Shown: piece by piece, positions 21,366-32,114 of the stretch
Numbering within the stretch: the stretch's first letter is position 1
Layout of the letters: each line of letters begins with the position of its first letter
Source of the DNA: Multifurca ochricompacta
Lineage: Eukaryota > Basidiomycota > Agaricomycetes > Russulales > Russulaceae
Direction of reading: 5' to 3'
Assembly: GCA_022496185.1 (NCBI GenBank)
Contig: WTXG01000234.1
Coordinates: 1 to 55,679 of the forward strand
DNA: 55,679 nucleotides
Position numbers and translations under genes: made by a program
Notes under the pieces: model-generated
Databases searched by the model: none
Told to the model about the DNA's origin: nothing
What the model saw: only the letters and a program-made list of their open reading frames with translations

Positions 21366-22552
21366 TGTTACAACCAGGGCCTAGTACCCCTCTTTTCTTC
21401 ACCCTTCCCAACGAAGACCCCACTTGCCCTCCTACATTACATTTCCTCATTACATCTCCCTCCTGGGACCCCTCACATGCACTGCTCCCATCCCCATGAC
21501 TGCTGATTGAACTTGTGTACATACTGTTTGTCTATGATTGTCTCTTATCCCTTTATCTCCTTATCTTTATGACCAGACACTTACTTAATTCCCTATCAGA
21601 AGCTAGGCTTTACACCCTTCACTTTCATATATTCAGGCCCACATGACTCCATGACTCTTATCTTTAGATGCCCATTCAATTACATATATAAGTCTGCTGT
21701 AGCTACATTGTAGACTTCAGACTTGACTTATTGAATACATCAGTGCTTGTCTTCTGGACATTTCCTGTTGGATCTCTGACTTGTTCCTCTCGGTGTTTCT
21801 GACATCCTTCTGCTCAACATTGTCTAAGGGAACAGCCCCCTTTTACTTTGACTCATTCCACCTGAACTCCAAGAAGCCTTATTGGTTTCTTAACTGATCC
21901 CATATGATACGCTGTCACACAAGTCATGTAGAACATCCCACACCGGATGTTACGTCTGATGCGAGACGTTCCACACGACTTGTGTGACAGCTTAGTCTGC
22001 GGGTTCAGGCAAGGAACCAATAAGGCTCCTTGGAGTTTGGGTGGGATGAGTCAAAGTCAGAAGGGCTGCGCCTTGAGACGATGTTGAGCGGAAAGTGCCA
22101 GAAGCACTGAGACAAGTGAGTTAAAGGTTTCAAGGGGATGTCCGGAAGACAGGCACCAATGTATTCAATAAGTCGAGTCTGAGGTCTACAAGGTAGTTAC
22201 AGCAGACTTATATACGTAAGTAAACGGGCGCCAATGAGATAAGGATAACAGGGTCAGGTGGGCCCAAATATACGAAAGCGAAGGGCGTAAAGCCTGGCTT
22301 CTGATAGGGTACTAAGTAAGTGTCCAGTCGTAAGGATAAGGGGATAAGAGATAACAAGATAAGGGTCAAACATAGGTAAGCAAGGAGTCAACAAGTACAA
22401 CGGTGGTCACAGGGACAGGAGGAGAGCATGTGATGGATCCCAGGATGGGGACGTGATCATGAAGTGTAGGGTAGGCGGTAAGGAGGGGTCGTCATTGGGA
22501 AGGGTGAAGAAAACGGGGTTGCTCGGCAGGGATTGTAACACTGGACATAACA
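21366..22552 (+). repeat. Chromovirus C 3' LTR, interrupted near its end
   Basis: Starts TGTTACAACCAGG at 21366 after a purine-rich tract (AGAAAGGAGGGTGA). A solo LTR (21948-22540) is inserted seven bases from its right end, and the LTR finishes with CATAACA at 22552. Without the insert it is about 589 bp. A TATATAAG lies near 21685. It is more diverged from D and E than those are from each other. Confidence 0.88.
21948..22540 (-). repeat. Solo LTR (family 1) in the 3' LTR of C
   Basis: A 593-bp LTR in reverse orientation, TGTTACGTCTG...GATTGTAACA, closest to the LTRs of element I. The flanks are CCGGA (21943-21947) and CTGGA (22541-22545), a 5-bp duplication with one C/T difference at a CpG. 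There is no internal region, so it is the product of LTR-LTR recombination. Confidence 0.92.
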
Positions 22553-22553
22553 A

Positions 22554-25024
22554 ATGGGCAACCCAAAACGCAACACCCCCCCACCCACCACAGCGCTCAC
22601 CACAGCTGCACCCAACCCCAACATCACAGAGATGTCCGTCCTCCTGCCCGCTCTCCCACAGAAGGTCCTCTCACAAGGCATGGCCCCAGTCCCTGAACTG
22701 GTACTCAAATGCCATGCCACCCTTCAAAAAGCCCACCCCGCTGTGCCCCCACTCCTGGGAGGCCACTGGTCCATTGGCATGGACAAGTCTGAAGGTGACT
22801 TCATCCTCTCTTTCTCTGGGTCTGTCCTGGTTGTCTCTCTCCTCCCCCTGGAGCCCACACTCCAGAAGATCTTCCATGGGGGCTCTCTTGTCCCCACCCA
22901 CAGCTGGACATGGTTCCAGATGAGAAACACCCTCACTTCTGATGGAAGTGGAGTTGTTTTCTCTCTGGCTGCCCTCTGGCAGGAACTCCGGAAGAATGCC
23001 ATCTTCTGGGAGGCCCTTTTCCCTGCCCCTCCCTGCTGGCAGATCAATCCTGCCAACATCACCACCCTGTCACACACAGTGGTCTTCACTGTTGTGGGAC
23101 TCACCCCTGTACAACTGACTTCCCTCAGGATGATGCTGACATACATGTTTGGCTGTGCTGTCTGCCTGGTTGTCTGTGGTGATGCACCCACTGTTACCCA
23201 GTGTGGTCGCTGCCACCGCATTGGCCACCGTGCCAACATGTTAAACTGTCACTCTGGGAAGCCAATCTGCCCACTCCCGCCTTTGAAGGTGCTCTGCCAC
23301 ATCTGTGGGTGGGACCACCACTCCTCTGTGCATGATGCTGTCTGTACAGGCCCCCATGCAATTGCAGGCAAATGCGACTGCAAGTTCAAATGCCTCCTGT
23401 GTGGGCTCACCAGACACCATGCATGCTCACCATGCTGTACCAAGCGTGGAGGTGGTGCATGGGCACCTCCACCCCTCACTCCCCTACCAACAGCTGCAAC
23501 ACCCACTGGCATGGCATCCCCAGATGCTGTGGCTCCCCAGGATGTTGCAGCCCCTGTGCAGGGCACAACTACTGGCATGATGCCAACACTGGGCCAACAG
23601 CACGCTCAGATGGAGGCTGATGGTTTCACCTTGGCCAAAAAGAAAAAGGCCACATCCACCCCACCCCCCCAAAGATCCTAACAGTGTGCCCTGATGCCAG
23701 GATGACCACATCCAAGCCCAAGGCCTGACCTGCCCCACTGCCCCACCCTCCCTCGTCAGCCTCAATCACCTCGACAGATAACATCTTAGGCCCCGCCCAA
23801 CCTGGCTCCTCCAAGGGCCCACCACCTCTCCCTTCCTGCTCACTGGCACATACCCCAGCTACCCCCTCCACCCCCATTCCCTGCTCACCCCAGGACATCA
23901 TCATCCATGATGCCATCCCCCAACCTAACCCCACTGCCCCTGAACATGGTAGAGTGGTAGAACTCAACCATGCTGCTCAGGTGGCCATGTTAATCAATTT
24001 CACGGGCCCCCTTGTGGGCAAGCTCAATGACATGGGAGTTGCTCACCTTGACCTCATTCACAAATCCCTCCACACTACTGATGCCTACTGAGAGCTCCAT
24101 TTCACTGACAAGCTCCTCAGTGGCAATGGCAACTGCCTCCACCTCGTTTCTGTCACAGCCAGGTCTCTGCTGTGTCAAAGGTCGTTCTGGCCTGAGGTCC
24201 TCAAGATGCAAGACGTGCAAGCTTCAAAGTCAAGGTGTCGAGGTCAAGCCAATTCAAGGTTTCAGGGCAGGCTACAGCAAGCCACGGTCAAGATTCAAAG
24301 GCCCACAAAGTACAAGGGGGCATGCGTCAGCTTCAAGGTATCAAGGCAAACCACAAGGGCCGCGTTCAAGGTTCAAGGCCCACACAAAATAGGAGGGGCG
24401 CGTGCAAGAAGCGAGTCGAGGCAGTGGCAATAGGCCCTGCTGAAGATCTGGGGTGAAGGCTTCCTAAGTTGCAGCTTAGGAAGTTCAAGAGGGATTCTGA
24501 GGAAGAACAGTAAACCTGTATTAGATACAAGAGAACAGACTTAAAGTCTGTCTCTCCAGTATGTACTGCTTAAATACAAGTACTCTAGTGTCTTTGTAAG
24601 TAAAGTAGAAGATCCAATATAGTAAAGTAAATGTCCATGTGAATCTCCAGTGGAGATTGAGTCAGGGAATGCAAGTGGTGTTGCACCCACTCCAAAAGCA
24701 AATGAGTGTCAGTCCAAGTCAGTCTAAGTCCGAAAATCAGATCAGATAAGAAAGATCATCAACTCCAGTCACATGACTCGGAGTAAGAAGTCGAAACGTT
24801 GAAACAGAAGTCGAACGCGCGCGGGTCGAAAAACCGTCACAAAACGTCACACGCGCGTAACAAGCGCGTCACAAACCGTTACATCGACAAAAAGCGTCAC
24901 AGTTTCCCTGCTACAGGATACCCCTGAACACACAGACATAATGTGCTTCCTTTATGTTGCCTATGCCCACATCCTGAGCAATGGCAAGCCCTCCAGCTCG
25001 CAAGATCCATATGCAACTCACTAA
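22554..25024 (+). pseudogene. LINE ORF1 (gag-like Cys/His protein)
   Basis: An RNA-binding ORF1. The first Met seen is at 22554, but C is inserted one base upstream, so the true start may lie further left. Cys/His clusters include CGRCHRIGHRANMLNC, CHICGWDHHSSVHDAVC and CDCKFKC-LLCGLTRHHAC (about residues 220-290). A stop at 23679-23681 follows a run of seven Cs. After a one-base shift there the frame stays open through VVELNHAAQVAMLINFTGPL, across the solo LTR at 24151-24906, to a TAA at 25022-25024. TGA codons at 23726 and 24089 interrupt it. The stop lies two bases before the ORF2 ATG. Confidence 0.75.
24151..24901 (-). repeat. Solo LTR (G-like family) in LINE ORF1
   Basis: A 751-bp LTR in reverse orientation, TGTCACAGCC...AAGCGTCACA, flanked by the exact duplication GTTTC (24146-24150 and 24902-24906). 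Its removal leaves the LINE frame unchanged (756 bases). It shares with G's LTR the CCTAAGC...CTTAGG palindrome region and the AGAACAGACTT stretch. The 24780-24900 end is rich in CGCG, unlike the CpG-poor LINE around it. Confidence 0.93.
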
Positions 25025-25026
25025 TC

Positions 25027-26695
25027 ATGTCACACATCTTGTAACACTTGGCAGGGCATTTCCTGTGCGACATGCATGGGTCTGTGGGATCTGTTCAGGG
25101 CCTCAGCTATGGGAGTGGGCTCTGTACTCCCGGGACAGTGCCTCTGGGCTTGTGACAAGCCTGGCACAGCCTGGCAAGCTGCACCAGGCCTTCTTAGCAT
25201 CAGAAGGGAGAGGATCGGCACCATAACCAGGTGCTGAGGGAGATGGGAAGAGTCAGTCAAAGGGAGCTAATCCCCTCTGACTGTTAAGCTGGAATCAGGC
25301 TTAGCTGCAGTGCTAGAAGCACACCAAGCAGACTAAAGCCAAAGGGAATGAAGGGAAAGGGGACAGGTTCAAAGGGAAAGGTGCACACCCATTGCCAGAG
25401 GCAATGGGGTCCCTTCAGGGAGATCAAAAGTGTAAAGGGGCAAAGGGTGCAGTGGATTTCCGAATCAGAGATATCTAGGCTGAAGGTACAAGATGTCAAG
25501 TCTGGGGTTCTACTGACTGTCTACAGGGTCTTAAGTACTGTATCAGAGATCTGGTACTGTAGATAATCAAGTCCTTATCATCCAATAGTAGCTAAGATGT
25601 TAAATATAGTCCATGATAAGGATAAGCCTTATCAGAAGCATAGTCATGTGGGGCAGCCCCACAGGAGTCCTATCAGTGTGGGAATACTCCCACAGGAGTC
25701 AGAGAAGAGGGTCAAGTGATTGATGGGTCAGATGATCTAAGGGGTCATGATCAAAGCCCAAGATCACATGGTCAAAGAGGTCACATGGTCAAGGGTCACA
25801 TGATAGGTCATGTGCCTACAGGTCATGTGGCCTGGAGGGGCAAATGCAAGCCAAAGTCATCTTGTATTCAGAGTCAGGTTTGGCAGGGACAGTGTCAGAG
25901 ATCCTATGGGTGTCAGCCACAGGGACAGGGTACAGATGCTGGCCAAAACAGAGGCCAAGCATCAGGGGAAAGGGAAATGCAGCCATCAGCACAGTAGCTG
26001 AACTATCAGTGAGTCAGGTGCAGGTATCAAGGGTAAGGGGTCCTGAGAGCATCATGTCACAGGCATCAGGGTGGGGTCCTGGGCATACAAGCCACAGGAA
26101 TCAGGCAGTAGAGTTATAGAGGCAAGGGTCATATGTGCAGAAGGCAGAGGTCAGGAGTGGGTATGGCATCAAGGAAGGGTCAGGGAAAAGAGTGGGGTTG
26201 TAACACATCTCCATCCTTAGTGTTAACATGCAACACTGCAATGCTAACATGCATGCATTGCTCAACACAAACAAGTCTGACCACATCATTCTTGTCCAAG
26301 AACCATGGTTTTCCAGAATTGGTACTGCTCACTCAGATGTAGCTCACGCTGGGGTGGATGTGCTGGGGGCAGCCATCCACCCCTACTGGGATGTTCACTA
26401 TCCAGGACTGACCCCTGGCCAGCAAGCCAAAGTCATCATTTACATTCAGAAATTCCAAACCAATGATACACACACTCCTTTCTCCACCACCCTCACTATA
26501 CAACAGGAGATGGTCTCCCACCCCTCATTGATGATTGCTGACCTTCGGATTGGGCCACACACCCTCCAACTGGCCAACTTTTACAATGATGTTGCTGACC
26601 CCTCTGCACTACACTCTCTCTTCCTACTCTCTTTTTCTCCAACCACCCCCCTGGTCCTTGCAGGGGATTTCAATCTCCACCACCCAGACTGGTCC
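25027..26695 (+). pseudogene. LINE ORF2, N-terminal part of endonuclease
   Basis: ORF2 starts at ATG 25027 and is immediately split by the solo LTR at 25040-26205. Across the junction it reads MSHISILSVNMQHCNANMHA. The apurinic-endonuclease motifs follow: HIILVQEPWF (catalytic Glu), LQLANFYND and VLAGDFNLHHPDW (catalytic Asp/Asn). No stop occurs before G interrupts it at 26696; the protein continues at 44705. The role is nicking target DNA for target-primed reverse transcription. Confidence 0.85.
25040..26205 (-). repeat. Solo LTR H1 (long-LTR family) at LINE ORF2 start
   Basis: An 1166-bp LTR in reverse orientation, TGTAACACTTGG...GGTTGTAACA, with the exact duplication CATCT (25035-25039 and 26206-26210). 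It matches the 1300-bp solo LTR at 43256-44555 in opposite orientation. Both hold clustered CATGTGACC/GGTCACATG motifs and short palindromes. No internal region of this family is present in the window. Confidence 0.92.
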
Positions 26696-27302
26696 TGTGA
26701 CGGTTTCATCTGCTGATATTAGGGTCATGTGCACCGTGTGTTTTCCTTTTCTTTTTTCTAAATATTTACCATATCATGCAGATACACACATGACTTGCTT
26801 ATGAAGGACTTATTACTTACATGCTGACTGATTTGCTTACTGATCCTACTTAGTGGCTTACTGATCAACATCCAGAGGGCGCAACCCCTCTCCCTTCTTT
26901 ATCCTTCTGGGGTATTCTACTGTACAACCATTAGACTACCTAGTGAATGCTCTAGTAACTACCAGAACCAACCCTCATAAGTATTGAACATGTATATAAA
27001 GCCTAGATAGTACAGGACGAGACCTTAAGTCTGTTCTTCTGTATTCAATACAGGTGCTTGGGACTTACTTCACTGAACCGAAAGACCTCCACTTGAACCT
27101 CCTAAGCTTGCGCCTTAGAAGGACTTCCATCCCCAGAAACTTGTGGCAGGACTTAGTGTCTCTGCTCAACTTCGCCTTGCACACGTGCCCCTTGACTGGC
27201 ACAACTTGCCTCGGTCTTGACTAGACTTGCTAGATAGACTTGCCTCTCGACCAACAACCTTGACTCCCAAACCCTGACACAGCACTGCACCTAGCTGTGA
27301 CA
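26696..27302 (+). repeat. Chromovirus G 5' LTR
   Basis: A 607-bp LTR, TGTGACGGTTTC...TAGCTGTGACA. A TATA box is at 26993-27000, and a palindromic CCTAAGCTTGCGCCTTAG stretch lies near 27103. A similar palindromic stretch is present in the solo LTRs J, K and L. Confidence 0.95.
26993..27038 (+). promoter_or_regulatory. LTR core promoter of G and predicted RNA 5' end
   Basis: TATATAAA (26993-27000) is followed 34 bases later by AAGTCTGTTCTT (27027-27038), the reverse complement of the primer-binding site at 27304-27315. The spacing equals that in E although the sequences are unrelated. Confidence 0.7.
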
Positions 27303-27303
27303 T

Positions 27304-27315
27304 AAGAACAGACTT
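27304..27315 (+). other. Self-complementary primer-binding site of G
   Basis: AAGAACAGACTT lies one base after the 5' LTR. It is complementary over 12 nt to the predicted RNA start (27027-27038). There is no tRNA-like TGG. This implies Tf1-type self-priming in a second, divergent family. Confidence 0.78.
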
Positions 27316-27391
27316 TACAAGAACTAAACAGAAGAACTCACCAGAACTGCAAGGCGATGACGATGCGTCCCTTGCCCGACACCCAATTGCA

Positions 27392-28759
27392 ATGTCTTCA
27401 ACACGCGAGCCCAGAACCCCACCATCTGAACGAACATCCTTCGACAAAACATCCCCACAACGATACCTATCGACTGAAGAGTCAGAACCCTGAGAAAGTG
27501 AAGACTTACCTTTTGATCTCCACAACCGATTTGCCCTACTTGCGGCAGCAGACGACACTATTGACATTGAAACCTGAACTACCACTCCACAAGCAATGGC
27601 GGCCAGACCAAATACTAGACAGGCACGAAGGGCTGCAGAAGAAGATGTTGTCGAATCGCACCCCAGTCGACCTGAACGAAGTCCCGAAGGGAGAACCACT
27701 GCGACCACCTGAGCCATAGGCAGAAACCCCAACGAACCACCCTTAGGCCCTCCTGCCTTGGGGGCAGGAACAGTAAATCAAGGGGGTGGAACCATGACAG
27801 GTGTACCACCATCCTTCTTCGAAGGGGACCGCGATACATCCATGGATTGGCTTGCGAAACTAGAACTGTTCTTCAGCTTGAACGAAAATGTGGCCACAAT
27901 CCAAAACGAAAGAACCAGAGTCGCATATACTCTGGGATTAATACAAGGGCCCAGAGTGGATCGGTGGGTGGTGGACCAAATCAAGTGGCTGACCGACATC
28001 AAAGAAGGGAACATTCGAGTCCCATACATTTGGGCCGGATTCAAACAAATTTTCCGAGAAGTGTGGGCCGACGTAGCGGCAGGACAGAAAGCACTACGCG
28101 CACTAGACCGATTACAAATGCACAACTCAAACATTGATGACTATATCGCCAAATTTCGCACGCTGGCCACAAGGGCAGAACTCCATATCGACGATCCGGC
28201 CGCTCGGCAGTACTTCCACTGAGGCCTCCCCACGCGCCTTGTTCAAACAATGTTACTATTCGATCAGCCCAGAACCTTCGACGAAGCAGCAGCATCTGCC
28301 AGAAAGCACCACGCCAACTGGCTATACAGTAAGGATGCTCTTGGAATGAGACCCACAACCAACATGCCACCGCATGGCAATAAATTTACATTCTACTGAT
28401 GTTGTGATCACGATGCCTCCACTCCCGATGTTATAAAGAAAGCCATGACAATTGAAGAGAAAGAACAATACAAAAAGGAAGGACAATGTTTCAAATGCGG
28501 CAGACAAGGGCACTTGGTCCAGGACTGCCCGAATAAAAAACCATGTGGAAACACCCCTACACTGGCTTGTGCTGCCACAATCACCAAAACACCCACGACT
28601 GCAGCAGTACCTGCAAAAGTGCCCAACTCTACCGACACGTCAATCACCCCCACAGTGGATCTCAATGCACTTGCCATGGCCCTTAGAACCATGACAGACG
28701 AACAATGCCAAAAACTCCAGGAGAAATTTAGTGGCGATGAGGATTTTTACATCGCTTGA
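27392..28759 (+). pseudogene. Chromovirus G gag, frame intact, five TGA stops
   Basis: A 456-codon gag frame from ATG 27392 (MSSTREPRTPPSERTS). A disordered N-terminus leads to a capsid-type domain (PPSFFEGDRDTSMDWLAKLE, WADVAAGQKALRALDRL, IDDYIAKFRTLATRAEL) and a CCHC knuckle CFKCGRQGHLVQDC (about 28492-28533). TGA codons at 27491, 27575, 27710, 28220 and 28397 interrupt it, and no other stop or frameshift is seen. The gag stop TGA (28757-28759) follows a GGATTTT frameshift candidate by nine bases. The 89-base leader after the LTR holds only the primer-binding site. Confidence 0.88.
28741..28747 (+). other. Candidate -1 frameshift site GGATTTT (gag/pol of G)
   Basis: G GAT TTT in the gag frame. 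Shifting -1 after TTT opens directly into pol (L-H-R-L-N-G-T-A), which is open until the protease region. It is the same heptamer and phase as in family 1, although the surrounding proteins are only distantly similar. Confidence 0.6.
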
Positions 28760-31468
28760 ATGGGACAGCCTACATTCGAGCGATAATCTCACATCATGTA
28801 TATAGATCATCTCTAAAGTCAATGAAAATATCTGTCCCCTTACATGATGTGACAAAGAAGGCCCATATACAAGCCCTTGTTGACAGTGGTGCAACCAAGA
28901 ACTTCATTAACTATCGAACAGTCATAAAACATTGCCTCCCCACAAAACAATTAACGATTCCTAAGAAACTCCAGAATGCAGACAGATCACCAAATCAAAC
29001 ACACACCATCACGCGATGCATGGATCTCAATGTCACAACTGGGGGCAAATGACAAAATCATCACTTCTACGTTGTGTCTATCGGTACCGATGAAATGATC
29101 CTCGGGTACCCCTGGCTTGCAGCGAATAACCCGGATATCAATTGGACAGTGGGGACCCTCAGTCAATCACTCACATTCGATCTACCAAATAGTCAACTTA
29201 AACATATGAATATAGCACAGGAATTAGCAATCAAAGCTAAAGACACAACAGAGCAGACTTGGGATCAGATCATCCCAAAAGAATATCATTGGCATCAAAA
29301 GGTTTTCAGTGACCAAGAGGCACAGCGATTCCCAGCGGCATGAATCTGGGATCATAAGATCGAGTTAAAACCAGAAGCACCTGCTACACTAGATTGCAAG
29401 ATCTATCCATTAGGACCAGGTGAACAGGAAGCACTCAATAAATTCTTAGACGAGCATTTACAGAAGGGATATATTACTGAATCCAAATCACCCTATGCGT
29501 CCCCTTTCTTCTTCATAAAGAAGAAAGACAGGAAGCTACGTCCAGTCCAGGATTATTGAAAGCTCAACAGTTGGACTATCAGAAATACATACCCATTACC
29601 CCTCATACCTGAGCTTATCGATCGCGTACGAGGGAGCACTCTATTCACCAAAATGGATATCCGTTGGGGCTACAACAATGTGCAGATCGTACCAGAAGAT
29701 CGTTGGAAGGCAGCTTTCAAAACTAATCGCGGCCTCTATGAGCCTAATGTGATGTTTTTCGGACTAACCAACTCTCCAGCAACATTTCAAACCATGATGA
29801 ACGCAGAATTCCGCGAAGAATTGGATGAACACAATGCCTCGGGAAAGGCCTGGTTTACGGTGTATATGGATGACATTTTAATACATACGGACTCCAACCC
29901 CGTAAACCACCGGTCTAAAGTCCACCATATCTTGGACAAACTCAATAAGCTCGATCTGTATCTTAAACCAGAAAAATGTGCCTTCAAACAAACACGAATC
30001 GAATATCTTGGCTTAATCCTGGAAGGAAATCAAGTTCATATGGATCCGGTAAAAGTTGAAGGCATCACATCCTGGAAAGCCCCGACCACGGTTAAGGAAG
30101 TCAGATCATTCCTTGGGTTCTGTCAGTTCTATAGATGGTTTATACAAGGCTTCAGTAAAATTGCAGCACCCCTGAACGCTCTCACTAGTGTGAAGAATCC
30201 TTGGAAATGGACAACAGATGAACAAAACGCCTTTGACACTCTAAAACAACGAGTGACTTCACAACCCGTTCTCGCCCAACCAGATTTCACCAAACCTTTC
30301 ATTGTAGATACAGATGCCTCAGGGTTTGCAATCGGAGCGACGCTTAGCCAGAAAGACCACGACAGACTGCACCCCATCGCATATCTCTCTAAAACATTGG
30401 ACGCCACCCAAAGAAATTGGGACATTTATGATCGAGAACTATTCGCAATTATGGTCGCCTTCTGAACATGGCGCCAATACCTTCTAGGAGCCCAAGACAA
30501 GGTACAAGTGCACACTGATCATAATAATTTACAATATTTTAAAGAACTGCAAAAACTCAATCGATGCCAAGCACGGTGGCTTCAGGAATTAGCGGACTTC
30601 GACTCCTCTCTCAAACATGTCCCCAGCAAACTCCACACAGTAGCCGACATGCTATTGCATAGACCCGACGCCGAACACGGTGATAATGACAATGAAGCAA
30701 TCACCATGTTACCACCAGCGCTATTTGTCAAGGTAGCCAGAACCAGTAAACTCCCATTTCCCCAAACTCTGCCCAAACGACAGAACATTCTGCACCAGCA
30801 CCATGATCATGTCCTAGCAGGACACCCCAGCATTGATAAAACAATTAGAAAAATTCAACAGGACTACAAAGGTCCAGGACTTATGGACTTCGTATGCGAA
30901 TACATTCACGGATGTGCTCTATGTCAAGAAAATAAGCCTAAACTGACAAAAAAGGTTCTGCTTTTCCCACTAGATGTACTGGCGTCCGTGGGTCCATTCC
31001 AATACATTGCCATGGACCTAGGGCCTAGCACGAGTGCACTCATGAGTTACCCGGATCCGAACTTGTGGGTATTTAGATTAGATAATCCCATACTCGGATC
31101 CGCATGAGTATGTTCCCACGGATCACCCGGAGCCGTGAGTCCTATACTCCCATGGATCTGAGTACTCGTGGGTATACTCGTAGGTTTACTTGTAAGGTTT
31201 GAGGCAGCCAGAGATCTTCATCTTGCATACACAGAAAGAATATATATATTACTACAATCCCACGAAGTTTCAAGTCAGATCATGCATCCAATCCAAAATA
31301 AAACAAGAATCAGTTACAATATCTATAGAAATGCGAAAAAACGCGAAAAAACACGAAGTGTGGGGCGCACTGATTGGACCGTGCATTGCCTTCCTATCTA
31401 GGAAGGTAGGCTTAAGAATGCACGCATCGGCACACATCGGTACAGAGATGCTGGGATCACGCCTAATT

Positions 31469-31980
31469 GATAAGATCAAAAACGTGTTCACAATTAATTA
31501 GATACTTAGGATATACATCTAAGTGATAAGATCAAAAATGTGTTCACAGTTAATTAGATACTTGGGATATACATCTAATACAAGTGATAAGATCAAAATG
31601 CATTCACAATTAATTAGATACTTGGGATGTACATCTAAGTGATAAGATCAAAAATGCATTCACATTTAATTAGATACTTAGGATATACATCTAATACAAG
31701 TGATAAGATCAAAAATGCGTTCACAATTGATTAGATACTTAGGATGTACATCTAAGTGATAAGATCAAAAATGCGTTCACAATTAATTAGATACTTGGGA
31801 TGTACATCTAAGTGATAAGATCAAAAACGCGTTCACAGTTAATTAGATACTTAGGATATACATCTAATACAAGTGATAAGATCAAAAATGTGTTCACAAT
31901 TAATTAGATACTAAAGATATACATCTAAGATAATACAAGTGATAAGATCAAAACACGTTCACAATTAAATAGATACAAGT
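31469..31980. repeat. Tandem repeat array inside the hAT-like element
   Basis: About nine copies of an AT-rich unit that starts GATAAGATCAAAAATG and continues ...TTCACAATTAATTAGATACTT, then ...GGATATACATCTAA. Units alternate between about 55 and 61 bases, depending on whether ATACAAGT or just GT precedes the next copy. The last copies are truncated. Each unit carries an AGAT-rich inverted motif (TTAGATAC / ATCTAA). Confidence 0.9.
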
Positions 31981-32037
31981 GATAAAATCAATTCTGCATA
32001 ACCCTATATATAATATATTGTGTGTCTTTACCAGTGA

Positions 32038-32114
32038 GGCTGGGTGGCTTAGTGGTTAGAGCACTGGACTGAGCTTGTTCCTGGAGGTCTTAGGTTCAAT
32101 CCATGTTTCAGCCA
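32038..32114 (+). other. tRNA-like sequence in the hAT-like element
   Basis: Seventy-seven bases that fold partly as a tRNA: acceptor GGCTGGG (32038-32044) with TTCAGCC (32107-32113) pairs 7/7 including two G-U, discriminator A, and D stem GCTT/GAGC pairs 4/4. A-box-like TGGCTTAGTGGTTAG and B-box-like GGTTCAATCC are present. The anticodon and T stems pair poorly, and no clear anticodon can be assigned. It is probably a decayed tRNA-derived sequence (a SINE head or pseudo-tRNA), not a working tRNA gene. Confidence 0.6.

Larger units (their letters stand above)
2066..22552 (+). mobile_element. Chromovirus C (Ty3/Gypsy family 1), split by insertions
   Basis: A Ty3/Gypsy element whose own sequence in this window is 2066-3063, 18001-21947 and 22541-22552. 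The rest of the span is younger insertions: D (3064-18000) and a solo LTR (21948-22540). The 5' LTR and gag lie left of the window, beyond Copia element 1. Pol and ORF3 are uninterrupted by frameshifts but hold 12 internal TGA stops, mostly where sister copies have CGN arginine codons. It is inserted in LINE ORF1: LINE sequence starts immediately after its 3' LTR at 22553. Confidence 0.9.

Noticed and set aside
23484..23967. Gly/Trp-rich minus-strand open frames
   Set aside because: They are complements of the Pro/Thr-rich LINE ORF1 C-terminal region and carry no independent support.
27166..27732. A 188-residue minus-strand frame over the G LTR and gag start
   Set aside because: It overlaps the gag frame and primer-binding site, is Ser-rich with no recognisable domain, and is not kept in other copies.
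31160..31465. Small plus-strand open frames in the hAT-like element as a transposase remnant
   Set aside because: They are short, low-complexity and show no hAT dimerisation or catalytic motif.
31469..31990. Regularly spaced repeats resembling a CRISPR array
   Set aside because: Units are directly tandem with no unique spacers, are AT-rich, and lie within a hAT-like element in eukaryotic DNA.
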